Below, one piece after another: positions 24,993 through 38,118 of a stretch of DNA of 64,000 bases. A program made the position numbers and the translations under genes. Within the stretch, counting starts at the first letter, position 1, and each line of letters begins with the position of its first letter. The stretch is from Diadema setosum (taxonomy: Eukaryota > Echinodermata > Echinoidea > Diadematoida > Diadematidae), in NCBI GenBank assembly GCA_033980235.1, contig CM067075.1:17062844-17126843 (forward strand), given 5' to 3'. The notes under the pieces are model-generated. The model was not told the origin of the DNA and made no database searches. It saw only the letters and a program-made list of their open reading frames with translations.

Positions 24993-26774
24993 GTATTGGT
25001 TAATCAGTGTTCTGCTGTAATATCAATCAAACATTGCCAAAAGATAACGTAATGTAACATGATTATCATGCAAAGGTATCCTTTTGAAGCAGATGTATCA
25101 TTGTCATCGGTTTGTATTTCAATGAGAATTTCCTCTCGTCTAACGCCTGGAAGGTCGCTCACAATTAAATGTTACCTCGAGCCACGAAAATAATCAAATT
25201 TCCTTTTTTCGTCGCAACTCCCCCCCCCCCCCCCCAAAAAAAAAAATAAGATATTGAAATAATGAATTAAATCATGATAATCATGTGTCAATGTGCAGGT
25301 ATGATAAAGTGCGTCAAATACAATTTACTGTGACTAAGTTCACTACATTGTAAATTTTACATACCACCACACAGGTATTCTATATTGAATTAAGGCATAA
25401 ACATAATTTTCCATTATAGTAATTACATTAACTAACCATTTTAACATAGGTGTATGCCTAGTGCTATTGTTGGAAAGATAGGATTTGTCCATTAAAATTT
25501 AACTGTGGAAAAAATTATAATTTGGCCGAATTTGGTCGTTACACTGAATTTTGTTATGAAGACTAGCGGCGATCTGGCAACTCTGGTCGTTGCAGCTAGC
25601 TGAAATGGCATTGTGTGCCCTTATTGAGCGCTGAGCCGCAAGTTATCCTCCGCTATCGCATATCCTGATGAGAAAAAACACATAAAACAATACACACACT
25701 CAAAAATTGTTGGTCCCCTGATCGGGTCACCTAAACATATCCTTTAAAAAAATGGTGGTCCTATATCTATTTCTGGTAGCCCCGCAGCCCACCTGGCCAC
25801 CTTTAATGTCGAGCCCTATTGTGTGTATTATGATATACCTTATATGAACTATGTGAATTATGTTTGAACGTGCGAAGAATTGTAAAATTATTGCCACTCT
25901 CACCATCGTAAAAAAGGATTCACATATTGTCATAATGATTGTCATACATCATCACACAATCTCTCAATTCGAGAAAGCCGATAAGCAAATGAGAAAACGT
26001 CCCATTTAAACAATCAAATCAGATTGAAAAGTAACTAGTGTATAATACAAAAATTATCAAGGATCCTGGTCAATTTCTCACTTTCTCTAATCAATTTTTC
26101 GTGCAATCAATTTTGTCTCAAATGCGATCGCGGTGCAAAAACAGAATTCACTTTTTCCTCTGGCCATTCAGATCAAACAAATCCGCGATGAAATCGCAAA
26201 CTGCGATAATCAGTTCAAAACCGTGAGCAACGGCATTTTGCATTCATAATACTGTATCAAAATAGTCTATTCGTATCATTTCCGTATTGAGGGTCATGTC
26301 ACATACAAAATCAAAATGAGCAGGAGTTTTTTATTTCCACTATTTTGCCACGGTGGCATGCCGTAATTCCACAGGACATACTTGTAAATCTTACATAGGT
26401 CAGAATTCCGTCACACTCGGGTTATGATGAGAGATGAGGAAGATGGTCAATGGGTGTTTTCTCCCGAATTCTCTCCCATTTGATGCTTTTTGTTCATGTT
26501 AGGGTCTCAGAGACATGTGCCCTTAGTGTGGATGCACTTGGTATACCATACCAGACTACCCACCATGTTGGTCGATGCACCGATACACACTGGATTTTCG
26601 TCAACGTGAAGACACCTTCTTATCCATTCACTCTGCACATGACGTGCCGGCACGCCTATGTAAATTTAATCTGGCTGATAGTACTTCGAGAAAAGAGCAG
26701 CATATGAATTAAATGATAGATATGGAGACAGACAGGGAATGCAACAAAAACAGTATAGTGTAACAACAGGGAAA
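24993..26774. other. Non-coding DNA, no gene recognised
   Basis: Contains an adjacent C-run and A-run at 25219-25247. The remaining open frames show no family resemblance. Confidence 0.5.
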
Positions 26775-27010
26775 GTTTTATTAAATTCAGTTCAATTCAT
26801 TTATTTTCATACTTCTCATTTATGAACATTACAACACAAATAATAATACAATTTGTTTTTACCTTGTAAACAATGTGCAGAAAGCAAACAATTATACATG
26901 ATGATAACACATCAATTGTAATGATAACTGGTCAAAATCGAAATGGGGTTGAACAAAGAGAAAATATGACCTACATGAAAGCTAGCTTGTTTGGCTGTAA
27001 GTCCCGAGTA
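26775..27010 (-). mobile_element. Probable LINE 3' tail (CR1/L2-like)
   Basis: Read on the minus strand it has GGGACTTACAGCCAAACAAG, AGCTTTCATGTAGGTC, and then an AT-rich tail ending GAAAATAAATGAA. Similar order and wording (GGGACCTACGACTCAACAAA, TTACATGTAGG) appears on the minus strand at about 29090-29140. The two are diverged copies of one LINE-like 3' UTR. No coding part is attached. Confidence 0.35.
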
Positions 27011-27923
27011 ATCAGTGTTTGTGAAAAAGAAACGGAGAACGGATAGAATATAAGACCAGGTGATTTAATGGTACCAAAATAAGAAAAGCGGGGTATGCCT
27101 ATGCGATAAAAAAGAAGAAAAAAAAAACTATACCAAAATGTGAACCACTACTGTGACCGTGCTATATTTTTTATGCAGAAGTTTGTGTGATATTGAATTC
27201 AGAATGATGGAAGAAAGAAGATTTGTAAGCAGACGTTTTTAGAAATGTCCTGTACGATAGAAGATTAGTTCCTCTCTACTACATTTTCACTTTTTTTAGA
27301 CCCTATGGCTCAATACAATCCAACTTTACACTATGTAACCTCTTTAGTATAATGTAGGATTTCCGTCATCTATTCATTCAATTTCTTCATTTTTTTTTTC
27401 TTCAGTTCCGTCCGAAGAAGCTTACTGCATTCAAATCCTATAGGTTTGATTTCGTCAAACTGTTATTTATAGTCTTTTTGTTTTTGTCAATCATGTTTAT
27501 GAAGTAAGGATTGGAATACGTCGATTATTACCCCCCCCCCCCTTTTAAGCGAGTAGGGAATGCTAGGGTCAAATTCCTCAGTTTTTCCAAACAAAATCAT
27601 CATTCATATTCTTCATTCAAAACTGAATTCGTTTAAGTTTTATATGGGCCTTTATTATAAGAGTGTCAACCAGCTCGCATTATGAACTGTATATGTATGT
27701 TGAGACATTTTATGTTTATAGAGATTTCTCTTTTTTTTTTTTCTGTTGAGGGAATAGCGATAGGTGTTAGTGAGTGAATAAGTTCTGTTAAATCGACGTA
27801 AATCGAAAGCACAATTGAATAAAATGATGTTGAATATTGGGTGGGAAGACCAAAATTATTACCCCAGCATCGCCAAGTATCCATTTACACAACTGAGTCG
27901 AGAGGGACATTATGGCAAAATAT
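27011..27923. other. Non-coding DNA, no gene recognised
   Basis: Contains a C-run at about 27531-27542 and a T-run at about 27730-27742. No gene seen. Confidence 0.5.
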
Positions 27924-27988
27924 CTTGTCTTTGGATTCGAACCCAAGACCTGGCTACCTACCAGAGCCTTGTCCACTAAATCAAGGTT
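27924..27988 (-). ncRNA. tRNA-derived sequence (SINE head or tRNA pseudogene)
   Basis: The minus strand reads TTTAGTGGACAAGGCTCTGG, TAGGTAG, CCAGG, then GGGTTCGAATCC. The first part matches a pol III A box/D arm. TCTGG and CCAGG form a 5-bp anticodon-like stem around a 7-base loop. GGTTCGAATCC (27933-27943) is a perfect B box. The acceptor stem is poor and the T stem has a mismatch, so a working tRNA is unlikely. A SINE head or decayed tRNA copy is the better reading. Confidence 0.55.
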
Positions 27989-28799
27989 GTGAGTGTGTGC
28001 GCGCGAACATGAGTGCGTGTTTTCTGTAATAAAGGAAGGACTACTTAGTGTGTGTGTGTGTGTGGGGGGGGGGGGGGTGTGATAGGGGAGGAAAAATTGA
28101 CTTGCTACACGAACACTCAGAAAATCGAGATCCAAGAGTGAACAACACACATACACACACTATGCACACCCATGAAGTTTCGTGAATTCCTATCAACGGC
28201 ATTCCTCATTAAGATGTCAAAAATCGAGCACTACTTGTCACTTTGCCTGTCATGTTTTGATTGTCATCCGGGACCTCTTGTCCCGAAGGAAACGCCGTTA
28301 TTAAATCACCTATAATAACATTGTGACTGGCGTTGGAAGCGCATGAGATAGATCGTGGCGTTGTGATTTACATTTTCTGTTTATGGAATGAAGAAAGCAG
28401 TTCTCATTTCCGCAGGGCGCGAAGGTCATTACCTCCCATGGGACTTTGATCTTTGGAACAAAATCTCACCATTGTCGTTATTTTCATCAAATCGTGACGC
28501 ATGAGGAATAGTATGATATTGCAGAGGTGTCAAGGTAGATTACAAGTTAATTCAAAGAATGAAGTGGTTATTGAAGCATGATATTCTGCCAATAATATAA
28601 ACGACATGAAGGTGAGATTTCTAAGGCAAGAAGAGACATACGTTAACAATGGCAATGAAAACATCCACACCTAGTTCTTGAACCCTGTTATAACAGTAAT
28701 GAAACATAGATTATACATCAGTTCTTAAGAAGTAAAACAAGGCTCACAATGAGTATAGCTATACTGAAGTGAGAAAAGATAACGACATTTTTCATTCAC
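27989..28799. other. Non-coding DNA with (TG)n-G tract
   Basis: At about 28048-28078 a TG run is followed directly by a 15-base G run. No gene recognised. Confidence 0.6.
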
Positions 28800-29170
28800 T
28801 TTATTTGATATGTTGCTGTTTACAGTTTGACAATCAATAAACTAGGGGTTTATTTCTGCATGTCTTAAACTATTCATCACCATAATGAAATATTGACAAA
28901 GAAACAAACTGCATAAAGAAAAAAAGACGATGTCAAGTGGATTACACGAACAGCAAAGCAATATTTCAAAAAAAAAATACAATTATACATTACCAAATCA
29001 TAAAGTACTAGTAAGGTCAAACCTTCAACTGAATGTACAACATAATAGTCTGTTTATGGTAGTATTAGACTATAATCTCACAAAGTAGGAGAAATATGAT
29101 TTAACCTACATGTAAGAGCAAGTTTGTTGAGTCGTAGGTCCCAGAATGAATTCGGGTATAGGGAAATACT
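28800..29170 (-). mobile_element. Probable LINE 3' tail, second copy
   Basis: The minus strand carries GGGACCTACGACTCAACAAA and TTACATGTAGG, related to the tail at 26775-27010. An AT-rich stretch follows, ending near 28800 in AAATAAAGTGAATGA. No RT sequence is joined to it. Confidence 0.3.
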
Positions 29171-29925
29171 GAAGTGTATTATGCCCCCATCATGACAGAC
29201 TTTGATTGTGATAGATAAGAAACCTGCCAGCGGATCGCCTGATGCACACAGCAGAGTAGGATCGCCTGATACACACAGAATAGATTCCAAGTGTAGATGT
29301 GTTCAATAATGAAAGGCCTCAGGTAAGCGTTTTTTATGTTAGGAACAAGTTGCAAATGTATTCATAATGTTTGAATAGGTTGGTAAACTGCAAAGTGATA
29401 AAACATTTGATTGATAAGATATGATGTTTGTCGTGTTCTTTAGATTTCACTTTAAACTGTAAGAATAAAAATTAACAATGTTTTAGGTCTGTGAATAGGA
29501 AATTATACATTTCGTCCAAGGCATCTGTAAACTTTTGCGGATGGTTATCACACATAATAAAATATGTTGTGTTATGCAGCTTAATAATAGAAGAAGTAGT
29601 TTTGTGAAATGACGGCGGGAGTATTTGACTCAAACTAGAATTTTGCATAAATACAGCAGTTAGAACAGTTTTGACATGATCACGGAATCAAAGAATCTAA
29701 GTCCGACAGAAACTGGAAGTGATTAATACTTAATGTCTATAGTATTCGTGGATCTAATCTAGTTCTCCGTAGCATGTACAATACAGGGTATTCGCTTTTG
29801 AAAAAGTAGAATTTTGCAATGTAACGTTCTTCTAACTGCGTAAATGCTAATTTCAACGCCTGTCCACTTGTTGTAAATCAGTTGTATCAGTTAAGTATTA
29901 ATTTCAATTATGTTAGAAGACGAAA
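29171..29925. other. Non-coding DNA, no gene recognised
   Basis: AT-rich, with no feature supported. Confidence 0.5.
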
Positions 29926-30095
29926 CATATGTTTTCCTGCCGAATTTCATCAGATTTGTATTCGAATTCTTCCAGTTTCACTTTATTCATTATCAACAAT
30001 ATGAATGTAATATTCACAGAATGGTCATATCCCTCAATTTTTTTTTACACGTTCAGATGCATAATATATACAAATTTTTTCCAAGAGTATATTGG

Positions 30096-30138
<43 letters not shown>

Positions 30139-30596
30139 AATCTTGTTGGTTGTCAAATATTTCAGCTACTGGAGTTCTGTCCATGTTCAAGATATTTATG
30201 TAATCTATCCTCGAGCAGCCGCCAAATTTTTGCATAAGTGAATGTATAATCATTACATACATGACATGCGTGCGAAAGCTGTTGCTTCAGATGACGGTTC
30301 GTCGAGGAATGAGAAAGTTCAGTGTATAAAATAAAAGGTCCCATTTCAATGTACATTAAGTGTTCGGTGCTGATGCGAATTTGAATGCGTTTCGGGTGTA
30401 ATTTTAATTTGAAGGCGCTTTTTTCACGTTCATGTGAGAAAATCATGAAATTGAGAATACTGATTGAATTAACTTGGATGAACTAGTTAGCCTTTTTAGG
30501 GTTGATATCGGTGATCATTCAAATTCGCTCGAATTTGAATGATCGCATCGTTAAATCGAATGCAAATCTGATGAAATTTGGCCGGAAAACCTATAA
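29926..30596. mobile_element. Foldback element, short copy (~670 bp)
   Basis: The left end reads GTTTTCCTGCCGAATTTCAT then CAGATTTGTATTCGAA. The right end reads TCGAATGCAAATCTGATGAA then ATTTGGCCGGAAAACC, its diverged reverse complement. The same terminal words bound the larger element at 60160-61266, so the two are copies of one family. The interior is AT-rich with GAATT-like words and has gained a (TA)n run at 30099-30134. No ORF. Confidence 0.75.
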
Positions 30597-30637
30597 TTAT
30601 CAAGGCAAAATGTCAGGGTCATGCGGGATAGATCTGT

Positions 30638-30792
30638 GCCCCATTTCATAAAAGATGTTAGGATGGCAACTCTTGCTGGAATGGCAACTTCCAGTAGCAA
30701 CAGCCAATCAGGAAGCTGGATTCTTGTCGTTGTCATGACAATTGTCATTCCAGCAAGAGTTGCTATCATATCAACTTTTTATGAAATGGGGC
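30638..30792. mobile_element. 155-bp MITE with ~50-bp TIRs
   Basis: The left end GCCCCATTTCATAAAAGATG followed by GGCAACTCTTGCTGGAATG is mirrored at the right by CATTCCAGCAAGAGTTGCTA followed by CTTTTTATGAAATGGGGC. Nearly the whole element is inverted repeat, with a centre of about 50 bp. Elements with GGGCCCCATTTCATAAA-like ends are, as I recall, common in marine deuterostomes, but I cannot place the superfamily. Confidence 0.8.
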
Positions 30793-33075
30793 CCTGATGT
30801 TCCTCTTCTCATTTTATTACAATACGTTAATGAAAAACAGCATTCGACAACAAAGAAAATATGCATCATTCAATGCACACATAAAAATCCACATAATATA
30901 TTTAGGGGGATTTGTCTACGTTCCTATAAGAAAGCGTCGAATATAGCGGTCTCGGACGTCTCTAAAGTAGTTTTTTTTTTTTTGCATCACTAATTAAGAT
31001 ACTTGCAAAGATATTACTTTTTTTCACCAATGCTAATTATCTTTCAAGCATTCCACTTATTCAAAACTGAATAGAATGCCTCATCGGCAGAAAATGTCAA
31101 TAATCATAAATTATTCTTGCGAGTTTCAGCACATAGGTGTCAATTTTCATTGACATGAAAGTAATCTGTCCTTACACATGACCCTATTATTTTTCCCCGT
31201 TTTGATTACAACACTTACATTTTATATTCATGGAAGATGATTAATAGTTTTGAGGCCATGTCTGAAACACTAGCTATAGAAAAAAAAAAAGAAGAAAGCA
31301 ATCCAAGGAATTCAGCCACATTTAATTTAGCCTATTCAAGAAAATCATTAAATATTTATTCGTTCATCGAACATGTGAAGATATCTGAACTTCCTTGCAT
31401 CATTACTCTGGAACGCTGTTGTATGGCTATGTCCAGGGAGGTGGAAATGAGGTCTCTTTCCACCTAATGAGGTCTCTTTCCACCTCCCTGCTATGTCTTT
31501 CTGTGGATTCTTTCTAAAGTAATTATATTTGACAGTCAAAAGATTGAGCCTTTAGTAAATGTAAAAATGCTTGATTTTGCGAAATTGCATTTAGTTCCTG
31601 TGAAACCATCTCGGTGGATTTATTCAGTAGCAATACAAGTACAGCCTATTGTTGCCGCAGCCATTGTTACTATGGTCAAAATTATCATGGTTACCTGTTC
31701 TTACAGAATCTGTGAAATTATATTAAACTTTTTTTCTCATTCTCTTCAGTGAAGTATATACGTATTCAGGTTCAAGCATTTTGACACCAACATCTCAAAT
31801 TTCTCTGTATGGACCGAATAGCATGGAAACACCTGGCACTCTGACATTCCCTTTGGCTCAGAAATCGCGGATAATGCCTATTTAATTTCAGCCCTAAGAT
31901 CCCATCATTCAAGACAGTACGGCGACATCCACTGTCGTATTACCGATTTAACACTAGGGGACGGGCAGAAGAGTTTGTATGAAGAAGATTGTGAAGGAGT
32001 ATCGGAGGAGGGGGTTGGCAGTGTCTGAGTAAGAATTTAAAAAAAAAGTACAAGAGGGAGAGTAAGAGCACTGACCTCCGGCACACCAGCGTTTGGAAAT
32101 TACAGCCACAGCAAATCCTCTGTAAAGTCTGCGCGGCACATTAATTTCGATGTTCTATAGGGCGTGATACTTTACACCAAGGAGAAGAGCGGGTGCCAGA
32201 GAGACACGATCCGCAGGCAAAACGACGATATTGAATGTATTGAACACGGGGTTAATTGGACAGGGACCAGAACGAAACTTATGAGACAAAACTGCAGCCA
32301 GGAGGGACAGCTTTAATACTCAAGCCATGCGTTAGTATTGTGCAAGAGCCTTGTATCCGTATATTTGGGGGGGGGGGACCTCCAGAGACCTTTGGAAATA
32401 GCAAATGGACGAGCTATATAGGTGGGCTTGTGACTGGGCTTCCCTCTTGATACCTCCCTATCATTTGAGTGTAAACACCTCTGAGACAGAATCAACATAC
32501 ACGTTCTCAAGACGCAAAGATTCACTTCAACCCTATAAAACCCAAGCTATAGCCCTTCCAGGCCCCCAAAATGGGGGAGGGGGGGGGGGCACATTTTGCC
32601 CCGTATATAACCTTTTTTTTTAATATTATTATAATGATGTATCAACGTCGTATTTGGAACATGGGTACAGCAACTCATTCTCTACATGACCCAATATTCG
32701 AAACATCTCATGGTAACAAATTGAGGGCGCTATTTACCAAAATATAAGGAAATACATAGGAAATATGCTAAAATCATGTTTTTTCTTTATATTCTTCATT
32801 TCCCAGTATATAATGTTTTCATTTATACCAACCATTTCTATAAAGGAAAAGCAAGTCAACCTTCACTATTTGTTTTGGCTGAAATTTCTGAAGGTCAACA
32901 CGAAGGGGCGCTATTCATTACAATAATAAAGAAATATATGAGGCCTATGATGTATTGCTTGGGATAGGTAGGCCTAGATATATGTATATCACATCTAATA
33001 TTTTCATGATATTGGAATTTTGAGTTTGCAGATTGAATTATGATAAACAAACGATACTACAGGCAAAACTTGTGT
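30793..33075. other. Non-coding DNA with local hairpin and G-runs
   Basis: At 31433-31492 a 20-base unit AATGAGGTCTCTTTCCACCT occurs twice in a row, and the whole is bracketed by CAGGGAGGTGG and CCACCTCCCTG arms. G-runs lie near 32369 and 32579-32589. No gene recognised. Confidence 0.6.
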
Positions 33076-33597
33076 GACAATGACAGAAAATAAAATGGTA
33101 GTCTTTGGAAAATGCTGTATTTTCAATTATTTTCAGTGTATCTATTTGTTTATGTTATATAGAAAATAAGGGAAATGATACTAAGACGACCATTTAAGGG
33201 TAATTCACGACAATCAGTTACTGCACATTTTTGGTCCTTCAGCAAATTACAACAACATGGCTGCCAGTTTACATTTGTCATGGCAACAAGCAATATCGGA
33301 CAATGACACAAAATAAAAGGGTAGTCTTTGGAAAATGCTGTATTTTCAATTATTTCTAGTGTATTTATTGTTTAATGCCTATGTCATTAAAAAAATAAAG
33401 GAAATGATAATAAGAGAATTCATGACCATAATTACTTCACATTTTTGGTCCTTCAGCAAATTACTGCAAAGAAAACCCCCATTTTATCCATTATCATATT
33501 GTAAACTGAAATCGGAACAGTACAGAAAAAACATGCAAAATTTGACGAACATGGTTGCCAGTTTACATTTTCATGGCAACCAGCAATATAGGACATA
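33076..33597. repeat. Two-copy tandem duplication (~225 and ~295 bp)
   Basis: Copy one begins ACAATGACAGAAAATAAAAT at 33076 and copy two ACAATGACACAAAATAAAAG at 33300. Both share GGTAGTCTTTGGAAAATGCT, GTATTTTCAATTATTT, CACATTTTTGGTCCTTCAGC and GCCAGTTTACATTT followed by TCATGGCAAC. Copy two has an extra stretch of about 70 bases near its end. No coding content is evident. Confidence 0.85.
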
Positions 33598-36500
33598 GCT
33601 AAATTATATATCAAAATGTTTGCTGTAGAATTTTAGGAAAAGTCACAAAATTTGGTTGAAATTGGGTAAAAGGTGTAAGAGTAGCAAATGAAAATATGGT
33701 AGCGGGCACATTGTGCTCTCTCTCCCCCCCCCCCCCCCCCCTTTGGCTTTATAAGGTTAAGGAATATTGATTACTCTTTTGACTCATTATTGGACCGTTC
33801 CTCTCATTTTCTGTTACATTCAAAGCCGTACGCAGCGGAGTTGGTCCGGGGGTAGGGTAAGGGAGACCCTCCTTTCCATTGGACCCGAATATTACATTCA
33901 CAAATAATTTGATCAGTAACTGAGAAAGTTAGGCAAGAATTACAGAATTCGTTTATTTTTTTTCATTTTATGTGTTCATTAGATTTCTCACATATCTAAT
34001 GAAACACACGGCATTATAGTAATATCTGTCATCTCTCTATTAGTCTATTAGCTGGCGTTGATTATTACTTTTCACTGCCGGTGAGCGCTATTCACTTCCA
34101 TATTATGCATGAAGACACATATGCGGAATACAACGTGAAATATACCATGATTCAGCCATTCAAAGTGTGTAATAATTGCTTTTCTTATACTCTTCTATTT
34201 ATACATTTCCTTCAGATTCCACAAAAAGTGTGCACCAGATCGTTGAATTTCAAAATGCAAAAGCCTCCCCTTCCCGCCTCTCCCGCTCGTTTTACCTTCA
34301 TAAACTTAGTAAAAACAGTGAAAGACAACAAGCGAAAATTCCACCGTACTCCCTCGCTTGCATGTTTCCCTTAAAAATATTCATAATCTTGCAACCCTAG
34401 ACAAATATTCCTGCGTAAGGCAATGCTCACTTTGATATTTATTTTATTTTATTTCATTCATTTGGTCATCAGTTTTAATTTTGTTGTTGTTCTTATGTAC
34501 GCTGGTCATTCTCTTATACTTAATCTGAGAGTTTGAATACTTAAACTATCCGTCCCATTCTAATAACTAATAATAAGAGAACAATGGAAAGAAATTAAAA
34601 TGCGCCTGAAAAAAAAAAGACGAAGAAGGCAAGAAAAATGTATCGACTGTATTAGATGGAATGTCTGAGCTACAGATCGACGGCGGTTATATTTGGTGAA
34701 AATCAGTCCATGAAAATATCAAATAACCCACAAGGCCGTGGACAAGCATGCATGATAAGGTACCACGAGAGACTAAAACCAAATATTGAAGAACACTTTG
34801 ATTAATCATCTTTGCGTCCAATTCTGAATTTGAACCCTCCCGAGTAGGCCCTACCTGTGATACAATAAAATCCTCACAACTTAACTTTTGCATTTGTACT
34901 CCTGTAGACATTGAATCGACAAATCCCCTGAAAATTGTTTGTTCAACCGCATGTCTGTGGTTAACTGAGGTATGAATGCAATTACTGAGACCGAGAAATA
35001 TCTAGGGTAATTGCTAAATTAAGATTGATAAACCGATTTAGGCATTCGTGCTCCGACTACTATATTGACTGAATAGACGCTTGAATAAATGTTCTTAATG
35101 TTTAAAGCTGATCCACAATTTAATCGACATATCTGAATGTATCAAAGAGAAAACGGTGAATGTACTGATCATGAAAATATAGCAAAGTGCAACAGACACC
35201 CCTTTAACATGTTTAAGAATGAAATGAAATTTACATATGAAGTAGCCAAAATAAGAAGACGATATGGAAGTTTTGAAGATGTCGAGTTTCAAATGAGTTA
35301 CGACTTTTCTGTGAGACGAACTGGGCAAGCCTTATTCTCTCAACTCTGGATATATAGCAATTGTCCTTCATTTCAATTCATTTTCATTTATTTTGCAATT
35401 TCTAACAAAAAAAAAAATGTTATACACAATCACAAACACATAACGTAAATGCCTGAATGCAAAGTATAGTACTTACACGTGAATAGTTGTGTGAATGGGT
35501 AGCAAACTTTACACAAAATCATACACAATTAATCAGCGTTGTATTAAATAATGGATAGTTCAGTAAAACAAGAAAAATATCATGAATTTTATTTTAAAAA
35601 ACTTAATAACCGTGGGATGAGCCACTTTTTCAAGTATCTTTAAAACACAGGTTATAATGAAATAGCTCTGTAATGACTGCTGCCTTCTTTGTCGCCTATT
35701 TTGTATACGGAGACAATCTTCGAGATTTTCATACTGAAGTACACCATTGATCAAAGACAAATCAAATATGAGAGTTAAAAGATCAAAAACTAATGTCCAA
35801 ATGTTTTGCAACAAAAGGTAATTGATATCACCGTGCCAGGTGCTCTTTTGTGGATTTGAAATGTTCGATTATGTCAATCAATTCATTTTTTATATGATAA
35901 AATGAAATTAATTTGGTTTCGGGAACCTAAAAAAAAATCGAAGAATTCTGTTTGCGGTTTTTGTTGTTGTTGTTATACAAGAGAGAGAGAGAGAGAGAGG
36001 AATGTTTTCAGCGACATTCTGACTAATTTGAGAAAAATATGAATGAAATGCATTTGCAATTATTCCTGTGTCATTAATATCCACGTTATTATGTTGGACA
36101 TATTAGTAATATACAACTATAAAGGATTATAAGTATTATGTGCAATTATACCGTGCATCAATAATTTTCTTGGTGTTTCAAATATCTATTTCAATAATGT
36201 TGGTTATTGTGATATCTACTCCTTTACAATTCGAAATGTTTTAGTAAAAATGTCTTAATAAGAAGTATATTTAAGTTTAGAATTAATCTGTATCAATTTA
36301 GTTTTATAATGCAAATAATATGAACTATTTTTTCCTAATTTAGAAATAAGAAGTTCATTAAAACATTACATGAATCATTGGCATTTCGCAAAGCGAATAC
36401 TTACGTCCAAGCAGCATCTTGTAAACCAAGTTAGTTGGAGTCATATTTGTTATATTCTCAGTTATGAAATTATTATTGATCTTAGATTAACATGGACATG

Positions 36501-38118
36501 AAATGAATGTAGGATAATAATTAGAAACATCGAAAGGGATAACATAACTGAATATATTGTCCATTCAAGTAACAGTGAGACTGGTAACCCCATTTGGTTT
36601 ATTGATAAAATGGCAGACAAGAACCAGATAACATGATATCTTTAAAAAAAAAAAGAAATTGGGGGTTACCTGAATATACATCAAAATCTCCAAATACACA
36701 ACAATTTATATTACTTAAGACCTAAGAACAGTTCAACCAACAACATGTTTTTATAATCTGAGTGAAATTTTGATATTAATAACAAGAGATTCAGCTATAA
36801 TATCACTCATTCAATTTACGTCATTATGAATGGCATAATCAAAGCTTTAAATAATAATGTATGGCTGCTCCTCCACCAAGCATTTTTTTCTGTTATTTTC
36901 TATGAAGTTGTAACCTGAAAGAGTGAAAGATGAGGTAGAATTCTGTGAAAGCAATGTTCCTGTTTTTAATATTCCGATAACTAACAAAGATGCAAATCAT
37001 CCATGAACACACGATTACTATTCCTGTTTCTATTTAACTTTATTTTGTTTCTAAATTACTATTCGTGCTTCTTATGTTAACATGAAAAAAGACAAAACAA
37101 AACTGTCATGACTATACACAAGGCTTTGAATTGATTTCCTTTAAAACATTCTGAAGTTGGACATGGAATGTCATCACCTTCATGTAAAGTCATACAATTG
37201 GCGGGGTCGTTAGTTTCTTTTACAACAATATTATCATCTACATTTACGGGGTCATATATATGTAAGCACATTTTCAGGTCAAACAAAAAACTCATAAGAG
37301 ATTTAACATGTTAAAAGCAAGACTTTCGGTGTCGATCATTAAAGTTAATGATATTGTATCGAACAGAAATATCCTGAAAATATGCGGGAATATCCTGAGC
37401 CCGTAAATAGTCTAATATACTTGAAGTAACCATAGCAAATAAATTACAACAATGTGGAATGCAGAGCATTTAAGAATACTGCCAGTTACCATCTTAACTC
37501 AAGAAATTACCTCATGCAATTCTGTGTTATTCGATTTTTCCAAAAGTTGCAATCAAATCAAGAAAATATCAAACTGGCAAGGATGAAAGTACATAATCTA
37601 TGATAATGATAACAAAAGTGATACAAGTAAGTCATACGATTAAGTCATACCGCCTTATTTATTCAGGGTATAGGCAAATTAAACATGAACAGCGTTAGTT
37701 TCATTCTTGATATGTAAGCCTATTGTATACATTGTAGTCATTTTGAAATGATTTCATCAATTGGTAAATTCATATAGTTTTTAGACTCCATTCAGAAATG
37801 TATCATATTTCTTCTTTTTTTTTCAAATTTTCTGTTCCTTTTTCTGTCCTGTACCTTGTATGTACGGGCAATAATTCATTGTGTATTGCACCACCTGTAG
37901 GCACTACTTTATCCCACCTTCTCATATACGCATCACTTGCACTTCTCCAATGTTCGACGTGCCGATGTTAATCATGTCTCCATGATATGTCGTTGTTGTG
38001 CTCACTTTACCTGGACTGTTGCTAATAATTGAAGTGTTATAAGATTTACGTATTTACTTATGTATTTTTGTGCAGATATTCAAGGACAAAAAGAAATTAG
38101 AAAAGCACTCTAAGAGGG
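33598..38118. other. Non-coding AT-rich DNA, no gene recognised
   Basis: Contains a C-run at about 33725-33740 and a (GA)n run at about 35982-36000. A minus-strand frame at 37077-37295 was considered but has no recognisable family. Otherwise nothing was seen. Confidence 0.5.

Noticed and set aside
35137..35448. 103-residue plus-strand ORF, hydrophilic first half
   Set aside because: No family resemblance. The C-terminal part is AT-rich poly-Lys sequence. Insufficient support for an exon.
37077..37295. 72-residue minus-strand ORF with a Cys-containing segment and hydrophobic C-terminus
   Set aside because: AT-rich, no recognisable family, no splice or promoter support.
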